The notes under the pieces are model-generated. The model made no database searches, was not told the origin of the DNA, and was given only the letters and a program-made list of their open reading frames with translations. A DNA stretch of 64,000 nucleotides from Saturnia japonica (taxonomy: Eukaryota; Arthropoda; Insecta; Lepidoptera; Saturniidae). Position numbers and translations under genes: made by a program. The stretch spans positions 14,942,001 through 15,006,000 of the forward strand of contig CM065322.1 in assembly GCA_033032175.1 (NCBI GenBank), written 5' to 3'. This document shows positions 31,214 through 41,187 of the stretch, in pieces. Position 1 is the first letter of the stretch. Each line of letters starts with the position of its first letter.

Positions 31214-34200
31214 TCAAGGGCGATAATAGTCGGGAAATTTAACGCGACGTCCTGACCGCGTCGTTTTAATGACGTCATTGTCAGTGGAACGTAAGTCCTG
31301 GTTATCCGCGTTAGGTGTGTAGTGGTGAGTGTTACTGTTGAGTGATGACTGTGGTGTGTCATGATGTATGTTTATGGTACGTGGTGAGTGTGATGTGTTA
31401 GGGTATCGCAGTATGAAGGCCGGCTTAATGCGGTCTATCGATACGGTAACCTGTTTACCATTTACCACTATTTTGAAAACCTTGTCTCCCCTTTCTATGA
31501 CCTTATGAGGACCAGAATATGCTGGTTTCAGACTACCACCAGCAGTGCAGTCCCTAAGGAACACATGAGTCGAAGTTGGTAAATCCTTGTACAGGAAGAT
31601 CTACTGACTGCTGTTGTGTCTGGCTGCTGGTGATGGTTGCAGTTTTCTGATGATACTCCGAAGTCTTGACAGGTAATCGGTGATATCTAAAGTGTCATCA
31701 GTGTGAGGGTCAAAAAATTTGCCAGGGAGACGCATTGGTTGGCCATACACCAACTCGGCTGCTGAAGCCTGAGCGTCTTCCTTGAAGGCGCTACGAACAC
31801 CTAACACGACTAGTGGAAAAGAGTCCACCCAACTGTCATTGCCGTGGCAGGTGATAGCAGCCTTGAGTTGCCGGTGGAATCTCTCCACCAGTCCGTTACA
31901 GGCTGGATGGTACGCAGTTGTTCTGCGATGTTGAAACCCGACTATGGTAGATAGGCATTTAAATAATGCGGATTCAAACTGCCTACCTCTATCGGTTACT
32001 ATATCTGACGGGCAACCGAAACGAGCGATCCATCCATTCAGTAAGGCCCTCGCGACCGTTTCTGCAGTTATGTCTGCTAAACGTATTGCTTCAGGCCATC
32101 GCGTAAAGCGATCGACGGCTGTCAGACAATACCGGAAATCTTGGCACAAGGGTAAAGGGCCCACAAGGTCTATGTGAATAAACGCAAACCTTGAAGTGGG
32201 TAATTTGAATGCGTGTAATGGGGCGGAGACGTGCCTTGCGGTCTTTGAGCGCTGGCAAGCCAGACATGAACGAACCCACTCACGGCAGTCTTTTCTAACC
32301 CCAGGCCACACATATCGTTCAGCAACAAGCCTTGCGGACGCAATGGTACCTGGGTGACTCAAGGAGCGCAGGCTAAGGAAAATTGTCCTGCGCAACTCTT
32401 TGGGCACGAATGGTCTGGGTGTAGGAGTGCTGATGTCACAATAAATTTGAGTCTGTGACCCTGGCAGGGTTACCTTTTTTAATTGCAGTGAGGTATCCCC
32501 AATAAGGAGTTGTTTTAGCTCCTGGTCTTCCTGCTGAGCTGCAGCGATCTTTTCAGCGGGCACAGGTTGAGTAATCTCCTCAATGTGCGAAAGGGTATCC
32601 GCCACGACATTGTTATTGCCAGAAATATGTCTGATGTCCGTCGTAAACTGGGCTATAATGTCCAGGTGACGGAATTATCGTGGGGAGCAGTTTTCTTTAC
32701 GAGAGTGGAAGGCGAAAGTGAGAGGCTTATGGTCTGTATAAATCACAAAGTCGCGAGCCTCCACCATATGTCGAAAATATTTAATACTCTCGTAAATGGC
32801 GAGTAGTTCGCGGTCGTAAGGAGAATACTTAACCTGCGCCTCGTTCAGCTTTCGTGAGAAGAAAGCTAGAGGCTCCCATGTTCCTGCTTTTAGCTGCTGA
32901 AGGACTGCACCAATGGCTTTGTCAGAAGCATCCGTGACTAACGCCAACTTAGCGTTGCAGTCAGGATGAGCCAACAGTGCTGCTCGACAAAGGCTGTTCT
33001 TGCAGTTCTGAAATGCCTCGTACTCCTCGGGTGAAAATTTAACTGAGTGTGAACCCTTAACGGAGCCTACGAGGAGAGCATTTAAAGGTGCCTGGTACGA
33101 AGCTGCGCCTGGAATGAAACGGCGATAAAAGTTTAACATCCCAAGAAACCTGCGTAACTCTCTAACAGTCTTGGGTGCTGGGAAATTTTGAACTGCCTCG
33201 ACCTTGGAAGGCAGTGGACTGGTACCTTTGGCTGATACATGACAGCCTAAGAAGTTGACCTCCGATACTCCGAAGACGCACTTAGAACTGTTGATGACCA
33301 TACCGTATTCTCTGAGTCTGGTGAAAAGCTGACGCAGGTGGTGCTCGTGGGTCTTCTGGTCTTTGAGAAGACCAAAAAATCGTCGCAGTATGCGTACGTG
33401 AAGTCGAGACCCCTGAGCATCTCATCCACAAAGCGCTGAAACGTCTGTCCGACATTTCGAAGTCCAAACGTCATGAATGGGAATTCGAAAAGACCGAACG
33501 GCGTTGTGATTGCAGTATTCGGGATATCTTCAGAATATACGGGAATTTGATTAAAAGCTTTTACCAGGTCAATCTGAGAGAATATGGCACAGCCAGACAG
33601 GCTATGGGCGAAGTCCTGGATGTGTCTGATGGGGTATTGGTCAGGAATGGTTCGGGCGTTCAGCATTCTGTAGTCGCCACAGGGACGCCAACCTTCATCT
33701 TTCTTGAGTGCGAGGTGAAGAGGCGACGACCAAGGTGACTCAGACGGGCGACAAGTACCACTCTGTAACATGGAGTCGAATTCGGCCTTGGCTATTTTAA
33801 GTTTATCCGGGGCTAATCTGCGCGGTGTGCCCGATACTGGTGGCCCTGGTGTAGTACGTATGTGATGTACTGTATTGTGTTTAATAGTGCGGTGTATTCC
33901 GTGTGGGTGGGTGATGTCGGGAAACTCCCGTAGTATGTGAGTGTATGCGGAATCACCAAGACTCACCCTCACCGAAGAGACGCCATCAGAACGATGAACA
34001 GGCAACGTCGGGGTGGAGAGCGTAGTATAGTTGTCGATGAGGCGTTTGCACCTGCAATCAACAATTAAATTATAAAATGCTAAAAAATCCACGCCTATTA
34101 TCGCCCTCGTAACGTCGGCAATAATAAATCGCCAGGCGTAGTCACGGCGTAGCCCTAGGTTTAATGACACATCAATAAAACCGTAGGTTGATATTGATGT

Positions 34201-34389
34201 ACCGTTAGCCGCACAAACTTGGTAGTTGGTTTTCAACAGTCGCTTATTTATTGCCGATCGGGGGTAGACACAGAGGTCGCTACCGGTGTCGACCAAAAAC
34301 TGCACCCTCGACCTTCGATCGGTGACGAACAGGCGACCAGCACTCGGACAATCACCAGTCGCCATCACTGATTGCCCCTCACATTTCCC
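31214..34389 (-). pseudogene. Gypsy-4 pol: protease, RT, RNase H, integrase
   Basis: Expressed by -1 shift from gag, opening at 34389. The protease motif FLVDTGSDLCVYP lies near residue 33, then the RT follows. The usual YxDD reads YCDDF, in AYCDDFLVFSK. A frameshift near 33360 moves the frame before MVINSSKCVFG. RNase H (LVTDASDKAIGAVLQQ, YTDHKPLTFAF) ends at an in-frame TAA (32675-32677) just before [10 protein letters not shown]. Integrase ([30 protein letters not shown], and Glu in LVERFHRQ) ends at TAG (31601-31603). The C-terminal SIDRIKPAFIL block follows to 31214. Three lesions make this copy inactive, although most catalytic residues remain. Confidence 0.9.
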
Positions 34390-35204
34390 GACGGAGGGTA
34401 GTCACAGGGTCTTATGCACTTCTTAGCCCGGTCGCCGAAATTCTGGTGGTACCAGCACTGGGGGAACCTCCTGTAGCTGGATTGGGATCTTCCTGAGGTA
34501 GACCGATGGCGCGTACGACTTCGTGACCTTTCCCTGGGGCAAGACAATCGTTCCACCTTCTCCGCTAGCATCTCCACTTGCCTGGTTAGAGCAGCGATCT
34601 CTGAATACGCGCTGCTATTTTGGGTGCTTGGGGATGTCGATGTTGTGATGGCAGATGTAGATGCCATCTGGTTTCCGACGACGTCATGGATCCGGTCTGC
34701 CAGATCAGCCAGCTCAGCCAGGTCCTGCTTCGACTGCGAAGCTATTATAGCCTGCGTACTTGCAGGTAGGCGGCTCGTCCATATAGTACGCAAGAACTCT
34801 TCTGGTACGCCTGGACCAGCGAGGTTGAGGAGGTGCCGATAAAACTGAGAAGGCTTCCGGTCTCCAAGCTCTTCGTGCATGAGAAGCTGCTTCACCTTCT
34901 TCTCCCGAGAAGCAGACAACCTGTTTACTACCTCAGTTTTGAGTTTCTCATATTTCTCGGTATCTGGAGGACTGCTGATAATATCTTCGACCTCTGCCGC
35001 GTATTGAGGATCCAAGTTGCCAATGACGTAGTAAAATTTTGTTTCATCGGTCTCAATGTTCGCCAAGGCGAACTGTGCTTCCATTTGCGCGAACCACAGC
35101 GCCGGTTTCTCGGGATAAAAAGGTGGGACGCGTACTCCAACGCGAAATGTCTCCGCTGCTGAATCCCCAACATTCTGCAAGTTTAGCGCTCCCTCCTGAG
35201 TCAT
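34365..35204 (-). CDS. Gypsy-4 gag with CHCC zinc finger
   Basis: 279 uninterrupted codons from an ATG shortly after the primer site. The N-terminal region VPPFYPEKPALWFAQMEAQF and the following capsid-like part (FYYVIGNLDPQYAAEVEDII, LGDRKPSQFYRHLLNLAG) are typical of arthropod CsRn1-clade gags. The C-terminus has a basic Arg/Ser-rich stretch and one CHCC finger, CWYHQNFGDRAKKCIRPC, instead of the CCHC knuckle of other gypsy clades. The stop codon overlaps pol in the -1 frame, after a slippery heptamer. This is the only full-length gag in the window without lesions. Confidence 0.92.
   Translation of the reverse strand: MTQEGALNLQNVGDSAAETFRVGVRVPPFYPEKPALWFAQMEAQFALANIETDETKFYYVIGNLDPQYAAEVEDIISSPPDTEKYEKLKTEVVNRLSASREKKVKQLLMHEELGDRKPSQFYRHLLNLAGPGVPEEFLRTIWTSRLPASTQAIIASQSKQDLAELADLADRIHDVVGNQMASTSAITTSTSPSTQNSSAYSEIAALTRQVEMLAEKVERLSCPRERSRSRTRHRSTSGRSQSSYRRFPQCWYHQNFGDRAKKCIRPCDYPPSGNVRGNQ
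34383..34389 (-). promoter_or_regulatory. Candidate -1 frameshift site in gypsy-4
   Basis: The heptamer G GGA AAT lies in the gag register (gag codons GGA at 34388, AAT at 34385). A -1 slip enters a frame that is open into the protease. The stop of gag is 18 nt downstream. A perfect 6-bp stem, GGCGAC with GTCGCC, starts about 19 nt after the heptamer, farther than usual, so the stimulator is uncertain. Confidence 0.65.
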
Positions 35205-35219
35205 TCTCGTGTTCTTTTT

Positions 35220-35231
35220 TCGGGGTCACCA
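35220..35231 (-). promoter_or_regulatory. Gypsy-4 primer binding site, tRNA-Trp type
   Basis: Just inside the 5' LTR the sense strand reads TGGTGACCCCGA, the primer site known for CsRn1-clade elements (tRNA-Trp). Confidence 0.8.
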
Positions 35232-35232
35232 A

Positions 35233-35678
35233 TGTAGTTATGAAAATATGTAGGTGTATTGAAATAAATATTTTTTACGGTACACTATAGAAGGATGAAA
35301 GTTTATTGTCACAATTACATAAACATACAAACTACACAAGAACATAGAAGGAGTGATTATACAATAGTTTAAATATGGAAAAATTACTAAATAAGCACGG
35401 CGAGATATATGTGATAGCTCAACGTTAGAACCGGGTCGGTACTAACGTCTGCATATGCCCCGGCTGTTGCGACGCGCGTATGCGCGAGCGCAACACCGGT
35501 ATAGTGTCGTCTCGCTCACACTCGCAGGGGTCGTCTTAGCAACAGCGGCGCGCCGGCCGCTGTTATTAAGTAAACGACTATATACAAAATAAATCTGTTT
35601 GTACATGTAACAATATTAATTTTGATAATTAAATTTATTAACAATATTACACACAAATAAGTGTATTGAGTCACTACA
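35233..35678 (-). repeat. Gypsy-4 5' LTR
   Basis: 446-bp direct copy of 30747-31193, followed by GGGT. Confidence 0.95.
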
Positions 35679-36214
35679 GGGTCTTTACCAAATACAGGGA
35701 TAGAAAAGGACAATGGTGCTTTGGTGGAGGGTGGTAGTGGTGGTTTTGAGTGTGGAGGTGGTGAGATTGAAACTAATTTCACACCAAAAAAACACTTTCT
35801 TTTTAACACACCAAGAAACTCTGGTAAGTTGCTTTTGCAATTTTTATATACTCATGACAAAATATAGAGAGAAAAATTGTAAATAAATAAGTATTTGGTA
35901 TGCTCACAGCTTTTGTTTGTGTTGGTCTTTGTAGCATACATATTAATTTATGTAGGTATGTAGGTATAAATGGTATGTAATTGTAAAATGGTGGCCTAGC
36001 TTAATTTGATATAATTATAATGGGTACTGATTTCATTTTGAGGCTGTTATTGTTAAAAATACCTAAGTGTGGTAGATATATTGTTAAGGAACTGATTTAT
36101 TTATTTTATTTATAGTAAACAAACGACGATAGCAAATGTAAAATTAAAATTAGAAATAGAAAAGATGAAAAACGATGTGCGGTGTGACACCAGTGACAGT
36201 AAATAATAATAATA
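35679..36214 (+). pseudogene. Harbinger Myb-like gene, second part
   Basis: After one GGGT the frame continues from the first part: SLPNTGIEKDNGALVEGG, a Gly-rich stretch, and TPKKHFLFNTPRN, up to a GTAAG splice donor at 35822-35826. An acceptor TTTATAG lies near 36110-36115. The following exon could encode TTIANVKLKLEIEKMKNDV, a short coiled-coil-like tail with a stop at 36206. The direct GT-AG join does not keep that frame exactly, so either the junction or one base has changed. The gene is inactivated here by gypsy-4. Confidence 0.6.
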
Positions 36215-36655
36215 GTGTGTAGTGTGTAGAGACTATAATACATATTTGTATGTTTTTCAGTTCAATATAAACTGTGTGTGCCTAGTATTATGTAGATATT
36301 GTTATTTGTTTAACTAAATGTTTTCACTAGTATATAGTTTTGGTTAATGATAATGTATTAGTATGATATTTTAATATAATAAGGTCTTGAGACATCCTGT
36401 TGTTGTTTTATTGGTCCCAGAAACACTATTAATAATATTTTTTGATAATGAAGGGTCATAATTGAATTTGGTAAATTATATTATTTATACATATACCTAC
36501 ATAGATTTGATAGCAATTAATAAGATGTTGAGAAATTCTTAATGAATTTCACTAGTTCTAGGAGTTCTTTAAATAGAAAATAAAATAACATAAATGGTTG
36601 TGTATGTAGTTTATTACTTTTATCTTTGGTGACCACATACATACATATAATTTGT
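36215..36655. other. Harbinger intergenic region between convergent genes
   Basis: AT-rich, contains several AATAAA-like signals. No further coding is seen between the Myb-like gene end and the transposase stop. Confidence 0.5.
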
Positions 36656-38439
36656 TCACAGCCACCCTTTGTGGAGATCAGCTGTAATTAAGACCTGAAA
36701 GAAAAATATGAATAACTGTAAATTAAATAAATTTCTAGCCCTAATGGGAAACAAATCACATGTACATGTTATATATACATACCCAAAATAATTGTTTATC
36801 AGTTCTTGTCTGATACTGTTACTTTGATTACTTATTCCTTCAATATGGGGAAAATCACTTGGTTCAATTGGTATCTCAACTTCAGGTTCCACATCATATA
36901 TATTATTAATTCTGCAAATATTATGTAACACGGAAGTTACAATAATAATAGCTTGTGTTGTTTGTAAAGCCAGGCGAATTTTCAGTGACAGGACTGGGAA
37001 ACGCCTTTTCCAAACACCAAAACATCTGAAAAATAGTATATTATAATATTATAGTATATTAAGTAACTACTACTACTACTACTACTATAAGTTTATTTAA
37101 CAATATTAATATGATTGTAATATTAAAATTAAACTTTCTATGGTATTTCTAGTCTTTATATGTGCTTCATTGTAACTATTCTCTGCAAAAGAGTTAGGGT
37201 TGAGTAGTGGAGTCAAGAGATATGAAGTACAAGGATAAGCACTGTCTCCAATGAGCCATCTATTTCCAAATATGTCATCTTCACATTGTACTGAAATGTT
37301 AATAAAACATTAATACAATCATTCTAAATAAAACGATGTACAAACCTTTTATTATAATTTTTTGGTATAGAAATACTTACTTTTAAGTAAAGAATTGTTA
37401 AATATAGTAGAATCATGAGCAGACCCAGGCCAGCGAGCAACAACATTCATAAATACCAAGTCTGCATTGCAGACTCCTTGAACATTAATTGAAAATATGC
37501 CTTTTCTATTCCTGAATTCTTCTCCTATATTTGAATCTAAAAAGAAAAATATCCTATCTTCATAATTACCATTGTATGTACCTCTAAAATACTATATTTT
37601 ACTCAACAGCATTAAATTTTAACTAGCTTATAATCCAATTTATTATTCACTGCACATAAAGTACATGTGGTATGTAATTATTTCACAAAAACAAAAAAGA
37701 ATAATTTTGTCACTTGCATGAAAAATTACATTATAAAGAATTATATATTAAAACAAAGTAAAGTATTTTCTATCTATACAATATCTATATTGTTCATAAA
37801 TATGAAAAATCTTTCAGTGAATCAGCACATGCAACTTACCAGGTGACTGTATGGGAATATGTGTACAATCAATTGCACCAAGAATCCTTGGGAATCCTGC
37901 GATCTCATGAAAGGCATTCTGTGTATTGTCCAGTATCTTTACGTATTGAGGATACAATCCAGCTATAGCGCGAGATACATCAGACACAATTCTGCTTGCT
38001 GATGCTTTTGATACGCCAACAAAATCAGCTACAGATAAAAGCATAGTACCCAATGCGTAAAACCTTAAAGTCAACAGCAACTGGTGCAATGGTGAAATGC
38101 CGTTATTCCTAAAATTTTATAGATCACTTTAATCACTGAATAATTTTGTACCTTAGTGTTGAAACATCAGCAATAATGTTTTGAAAAGTAAGAATCTAAT
38201 TTTATAATTTAAAATATATTAAACGAGTATGATAGGTATCTACAAACCTGGAAGAATTTATTCTGAGCGCTGGTGTTATTTTGTTTAGCAAATCATCGAC
38301 TGTCGTTTTATTTAATCTAAATCTATAAATAAATTCAGAGTCTGAAAATTCACTCATATAATTTATTCGAGTATAAACTCTGCGATTTTCGAATTCTGCA
38401 TCATCTGAGTCCGAATTAAATATACCGGCTTCATACATT
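36656..38439 (-). pseudogene. Harbinger DDE transposase, exons 1b-6
   Basis: HARBI1-type nuclease that moves the element. Six exons on the minus strand with GT-AG borders: 38439-38248 (rest of exon 1), 38108-37840, 37536-37381, 37290-37135, 37025-36783 and 36694-36656. Catalytic and signature motifs: ILGAIDCTHIPI (first Asp, exon 2), LIGDSAYPC (second Asp, exon 4), and NTIE before FGVWKRRFP (Glu, exon 4/5). The N-terminal part has EFIYRFRLNKTTVDDLL, and exon 2 has LLTLRFYALG. The join of exons 4 and 5 with the visible GT-AG sites is out of phase by one, which suggests a changed base. The gene is split from its start codon by BEL-3. Confidence 0.85.
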
Positions 38440-38848
38440 TTGTTAGCGCGGCGGCTAAGCTATATAGCCGAGCGCGTCAACAACGGCGGGATGGTCGCTG
38501 ATAAAAGAAACTGACTGACCTGTAGCTCCTTGACCGGTGCAGACCGGGAATACGCTACGCCACCTCGTTGATGGTCTTCAGGTTGTACAGCGCGTTCTTG
38601 ATAGGTTTTAGTGGACTGTATAGCGGGTAAATATAACTCACGACGACGTTCATGCGCCATCCGGGCGCACGTGCACTTGATATAGCGGGGTCGTAATGTA
38701 ATGCGCGATGTCAATACGCGCGCGCGGGTGAGCGTAGACTGTTGGTAATTACAAACAGCTGCCCAATCAGCGACGGAAAGGGGACGACAGGTAGCCGTTG
38801 AAGCAGATTGATAAATATAAAAGAAGTGCCAATTAAGTGGCGCGAACA
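38440..38848 (-). repeat. BEL-3 3' LTR
   Basis: Begins TGTTAGCGCGGCGG and ends GTGGCGCGAACA on the plus strand; matches 44983-45391. The 136-codon minus frame inside it is an LTR artefact that recurs in the other copy. Confidence 0.95.
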
Positions 38849-38972
38849 TAGCCCCCGGCCTAAAAACCATTGGTTTTTATAAAGAAAGCGAGTAAAATTA
38901 GAAGAATAGCGGCTTTTTTTTTTACAAAACAAGCGTGTATTAGCGGATAGACCGGGAAGCAAAGAATAAAAA

Positions 38973-40236
38973 TTATTGCGAAGGTAATACACATAAACGG
39001 ACGACAGGTCTCTTGAAGACACTGGTCGCCGTTTTCACGGAGGCTACTCTACAGATGCCATCGTTACCAACATGAGTGGCTATAATGACACCAAGAGGCC
39101 AAGAAAGTGGGGGAATATTATCAGTGACAATAAGAACAATAGAACCTATTTTAAGGGGATTTGAAGGTGTATTCCATTTCCCTCTTGATTGAAGCAAGTG
39201 AAGATACTCTAACTTCCACCGTTTCGAAAACGATTGAACCATTTGGTCTAATAAAGCAAATCGTTTTAACAAATTAATAGGTTCATCTGTTACTGCGCAA
39301 GCGGGTAAATGGTTAAGCGGAGCGGTCATCAAGAAATGCGCGGGTGTCAGTGCAGTGGGTTCGGAAGGATCCTCATTTAATAACGTCAGCGGGCGGGAGT
39401 TTATTACACTTTCGATTTGCGTTAGTACAGTTAACATTTCCTCATAAGTGAGCAATTGAGAACCAATAGATTTATAAAGATGTCCCTTAAATGCTTTTAC
39501 AAAAATCTCGAAATTGCCTCCGGATTAAATTTCCATACTATTCGATTAGCTGATAATTCATCTGAGAAAGACTTATTATATTCATGGAGTTTATAAGTTT
39601 GTAAATATCCGATAATGCGTTTTTAGCACCTACAAAGGTTTTTGCGTTGTCAGAATACATCGTTGAAACTGAACCTCGGCGTGCAAGAAATCTTTTAAGA
39701 GCGAATAAAAAGGAACTTGTACATAGATCTGCTGCAAGTTCAACGTGCACGGCGCGAATGACCATACAAACAAATATGCAAAGATAAGCCTTAATCAAAC
39801 GGACTCCACGTTTTCTAAACGGTATAATAGATATAGGACCAGCATAGTCAACAGCGGTGTGAGTAAACGCCTTTGATTCATTCACACGACAAGCGGGTAA
39901 ATCTCCCATTAATGGAAAATTGGGTTTAGGTTTAGCCTTAAAACAAAAGTTACATTTGTATATAACCGAGCGGACAATATTACGACAGGAAAGGATCCAG
40001 TATTTTTGTCGAAGAATTGCCATTTACGCAATCGGTCCAGTATGACATTTTTGGCGATGATAATATGAAATTATCAACTCAATCACACGGTCCTTGCGAG
40101 GCAATAAAATCGGATGTTGCTGGTTATAGGACATATCTGCATTTCGAAGCCGTCCACCGACGCGTATGAGGCCGTCTGCGTCTAGAAAGGGCACGAGTCG
40201 CTGTATGGCACGTGGACAAGGAGAGCTTGACTTCAA
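38973..40236 (-). pseudogene. BEL-3 integrase, fragmented
   Basis: Integrase end of the polyprotein in three pieces. The linker and zinc-binding part (FLDADGLIRVGGRL, HRQKCHTGP) ends at a TAA (40024-40026). The core starts ILRQKYWILSCRN and keeps HTAVDYAGP and YSDNAKTF; it then frameshifts near 39540, before the Glu region. The C-terminal part (LTYEEMLTVLTQIES, PLTLLNEDPSEPTALTPAHF, LIVTDNIPPLSWPLGV) is in another frame at 39455-38973. The catalytic Glu lies in the broken segment, so activity is not expected. Confidence 0.85.
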
Positions 40237-41164
40237 ACTTTTCGATAATGTGCGGAAAATGTAAATTCTGTAGGGCCTTTAGTATTTGTAATTCTGCGAA
40301 ATTAAGATCATGGGCGGTAAAACTATTTGAACGCGGAAGTTTCTTTACAAAACGATAAATTAAAACAATAGTGCGGAGTAGTAAAAGCCAAGAAGACACG
40401 CGGGCAGAGAGGTCCAACAATGGGTTAGAGATCTCATTATTTTCGTAGATAATAGGAAGAGAAACAAGTTTCTTTATCTCTGGTAAATCAGAATCTATTT
40501 TAGCGGGGCTTATTGAAGTGACTGGCCATTCACTAGGATCATGGCATAGCCATTTGGGGCCATTGAACCACAACGGGTGATCCAACAATTGAGCTGGTGA
40601 TAACCCACGAGATAAGCAGTCGCTGGGATTCTGTGATCCAGAAACAAGATAAAAATTGTTAGCGGGAATTGCGGAAATAATTTTAGTAATTCGAGTAGCA
40701 ATAAATGTTTTAAACCTATGCGGAGAAGCAGTGATCCATTGTAAGGCTACCATGGAGTCGGTAAAACAATAAATTTGATCAATAGAATGACGTTTTCCAT
40801 AAGTATCGCTTACGCGTCGGACTAGCTTTGCCATAAGCAAGCACGCACAAAGCTCTAACCTGGCTATTGAAATAGTTTTAAGTGGAGATACTTTAGATTT
40901 AGCACAAATTATCCTTGTAATTGGTGCAGAATCTCTATTTATCTGACTTCGAATATACACTACCGTGCCATATCCACATTCACTAGCGTCGGCAAAAGAA
41001 ACAATGGATATTTTTGAATTTTCTTCAACGCCTATATGACGTTGAAAGCGTAATTGTTGATTACAGGGTAGTTCGCGTTTATAGTTTAACCAGATACGAG
41101 TAATATTTGACGGTGGTTGCTCATCCCAGTCGAGCTTCAATATGTGAAGTTTTTGCAAAATCAA
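40124..41164 (-). pseudogene. BEL-3 RNase H region
   Basis: 346 open codons. It continues the RT-connection (LILQKLHILKLDWDEQP), then RNase H with SFADASECGYGTVVY and CFTDSMVALQWI, and the linker SQNPSDCLSRGLSPAQLL. A frame change of one base separates it from the RT frame near 41194, where IAPVILYAKLI spans the joint in the other register. At the 3' end it shifts near 40230 into the integrase frame. Confidence 0.86.
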
Positions 41165-41187
41165 TTTAGCGTATAATATAACTGGGG

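Larger units (their letters stand above)
30747..35678 (-). mobile_element. Gypsy-4: full-length CsRn1-type gypsy retrotransposon
   Basis: Complete minus-strand element with 447- and 446-bp LTRs that differ at only about five positions. It is flanked by a 4-bp target duplication GGGT (30743-30746 and 35679-35682). The CHCC gag finger and the tRNA-Trp-type primer site are hallmarks of the CsRn1 clade. Gag is intact; pol has one frameshift and two nonsense codons. It sits in the Myb-like gene of Harbinger. Confidence 0.95.

Noticed and set aside
38460..38870. 136-codon frame in the BEL-3 LTR
   Set aside because: It lies within the LTR and recurs, altered, in the other LTR; no domain, so a by-product of LTR sequence.
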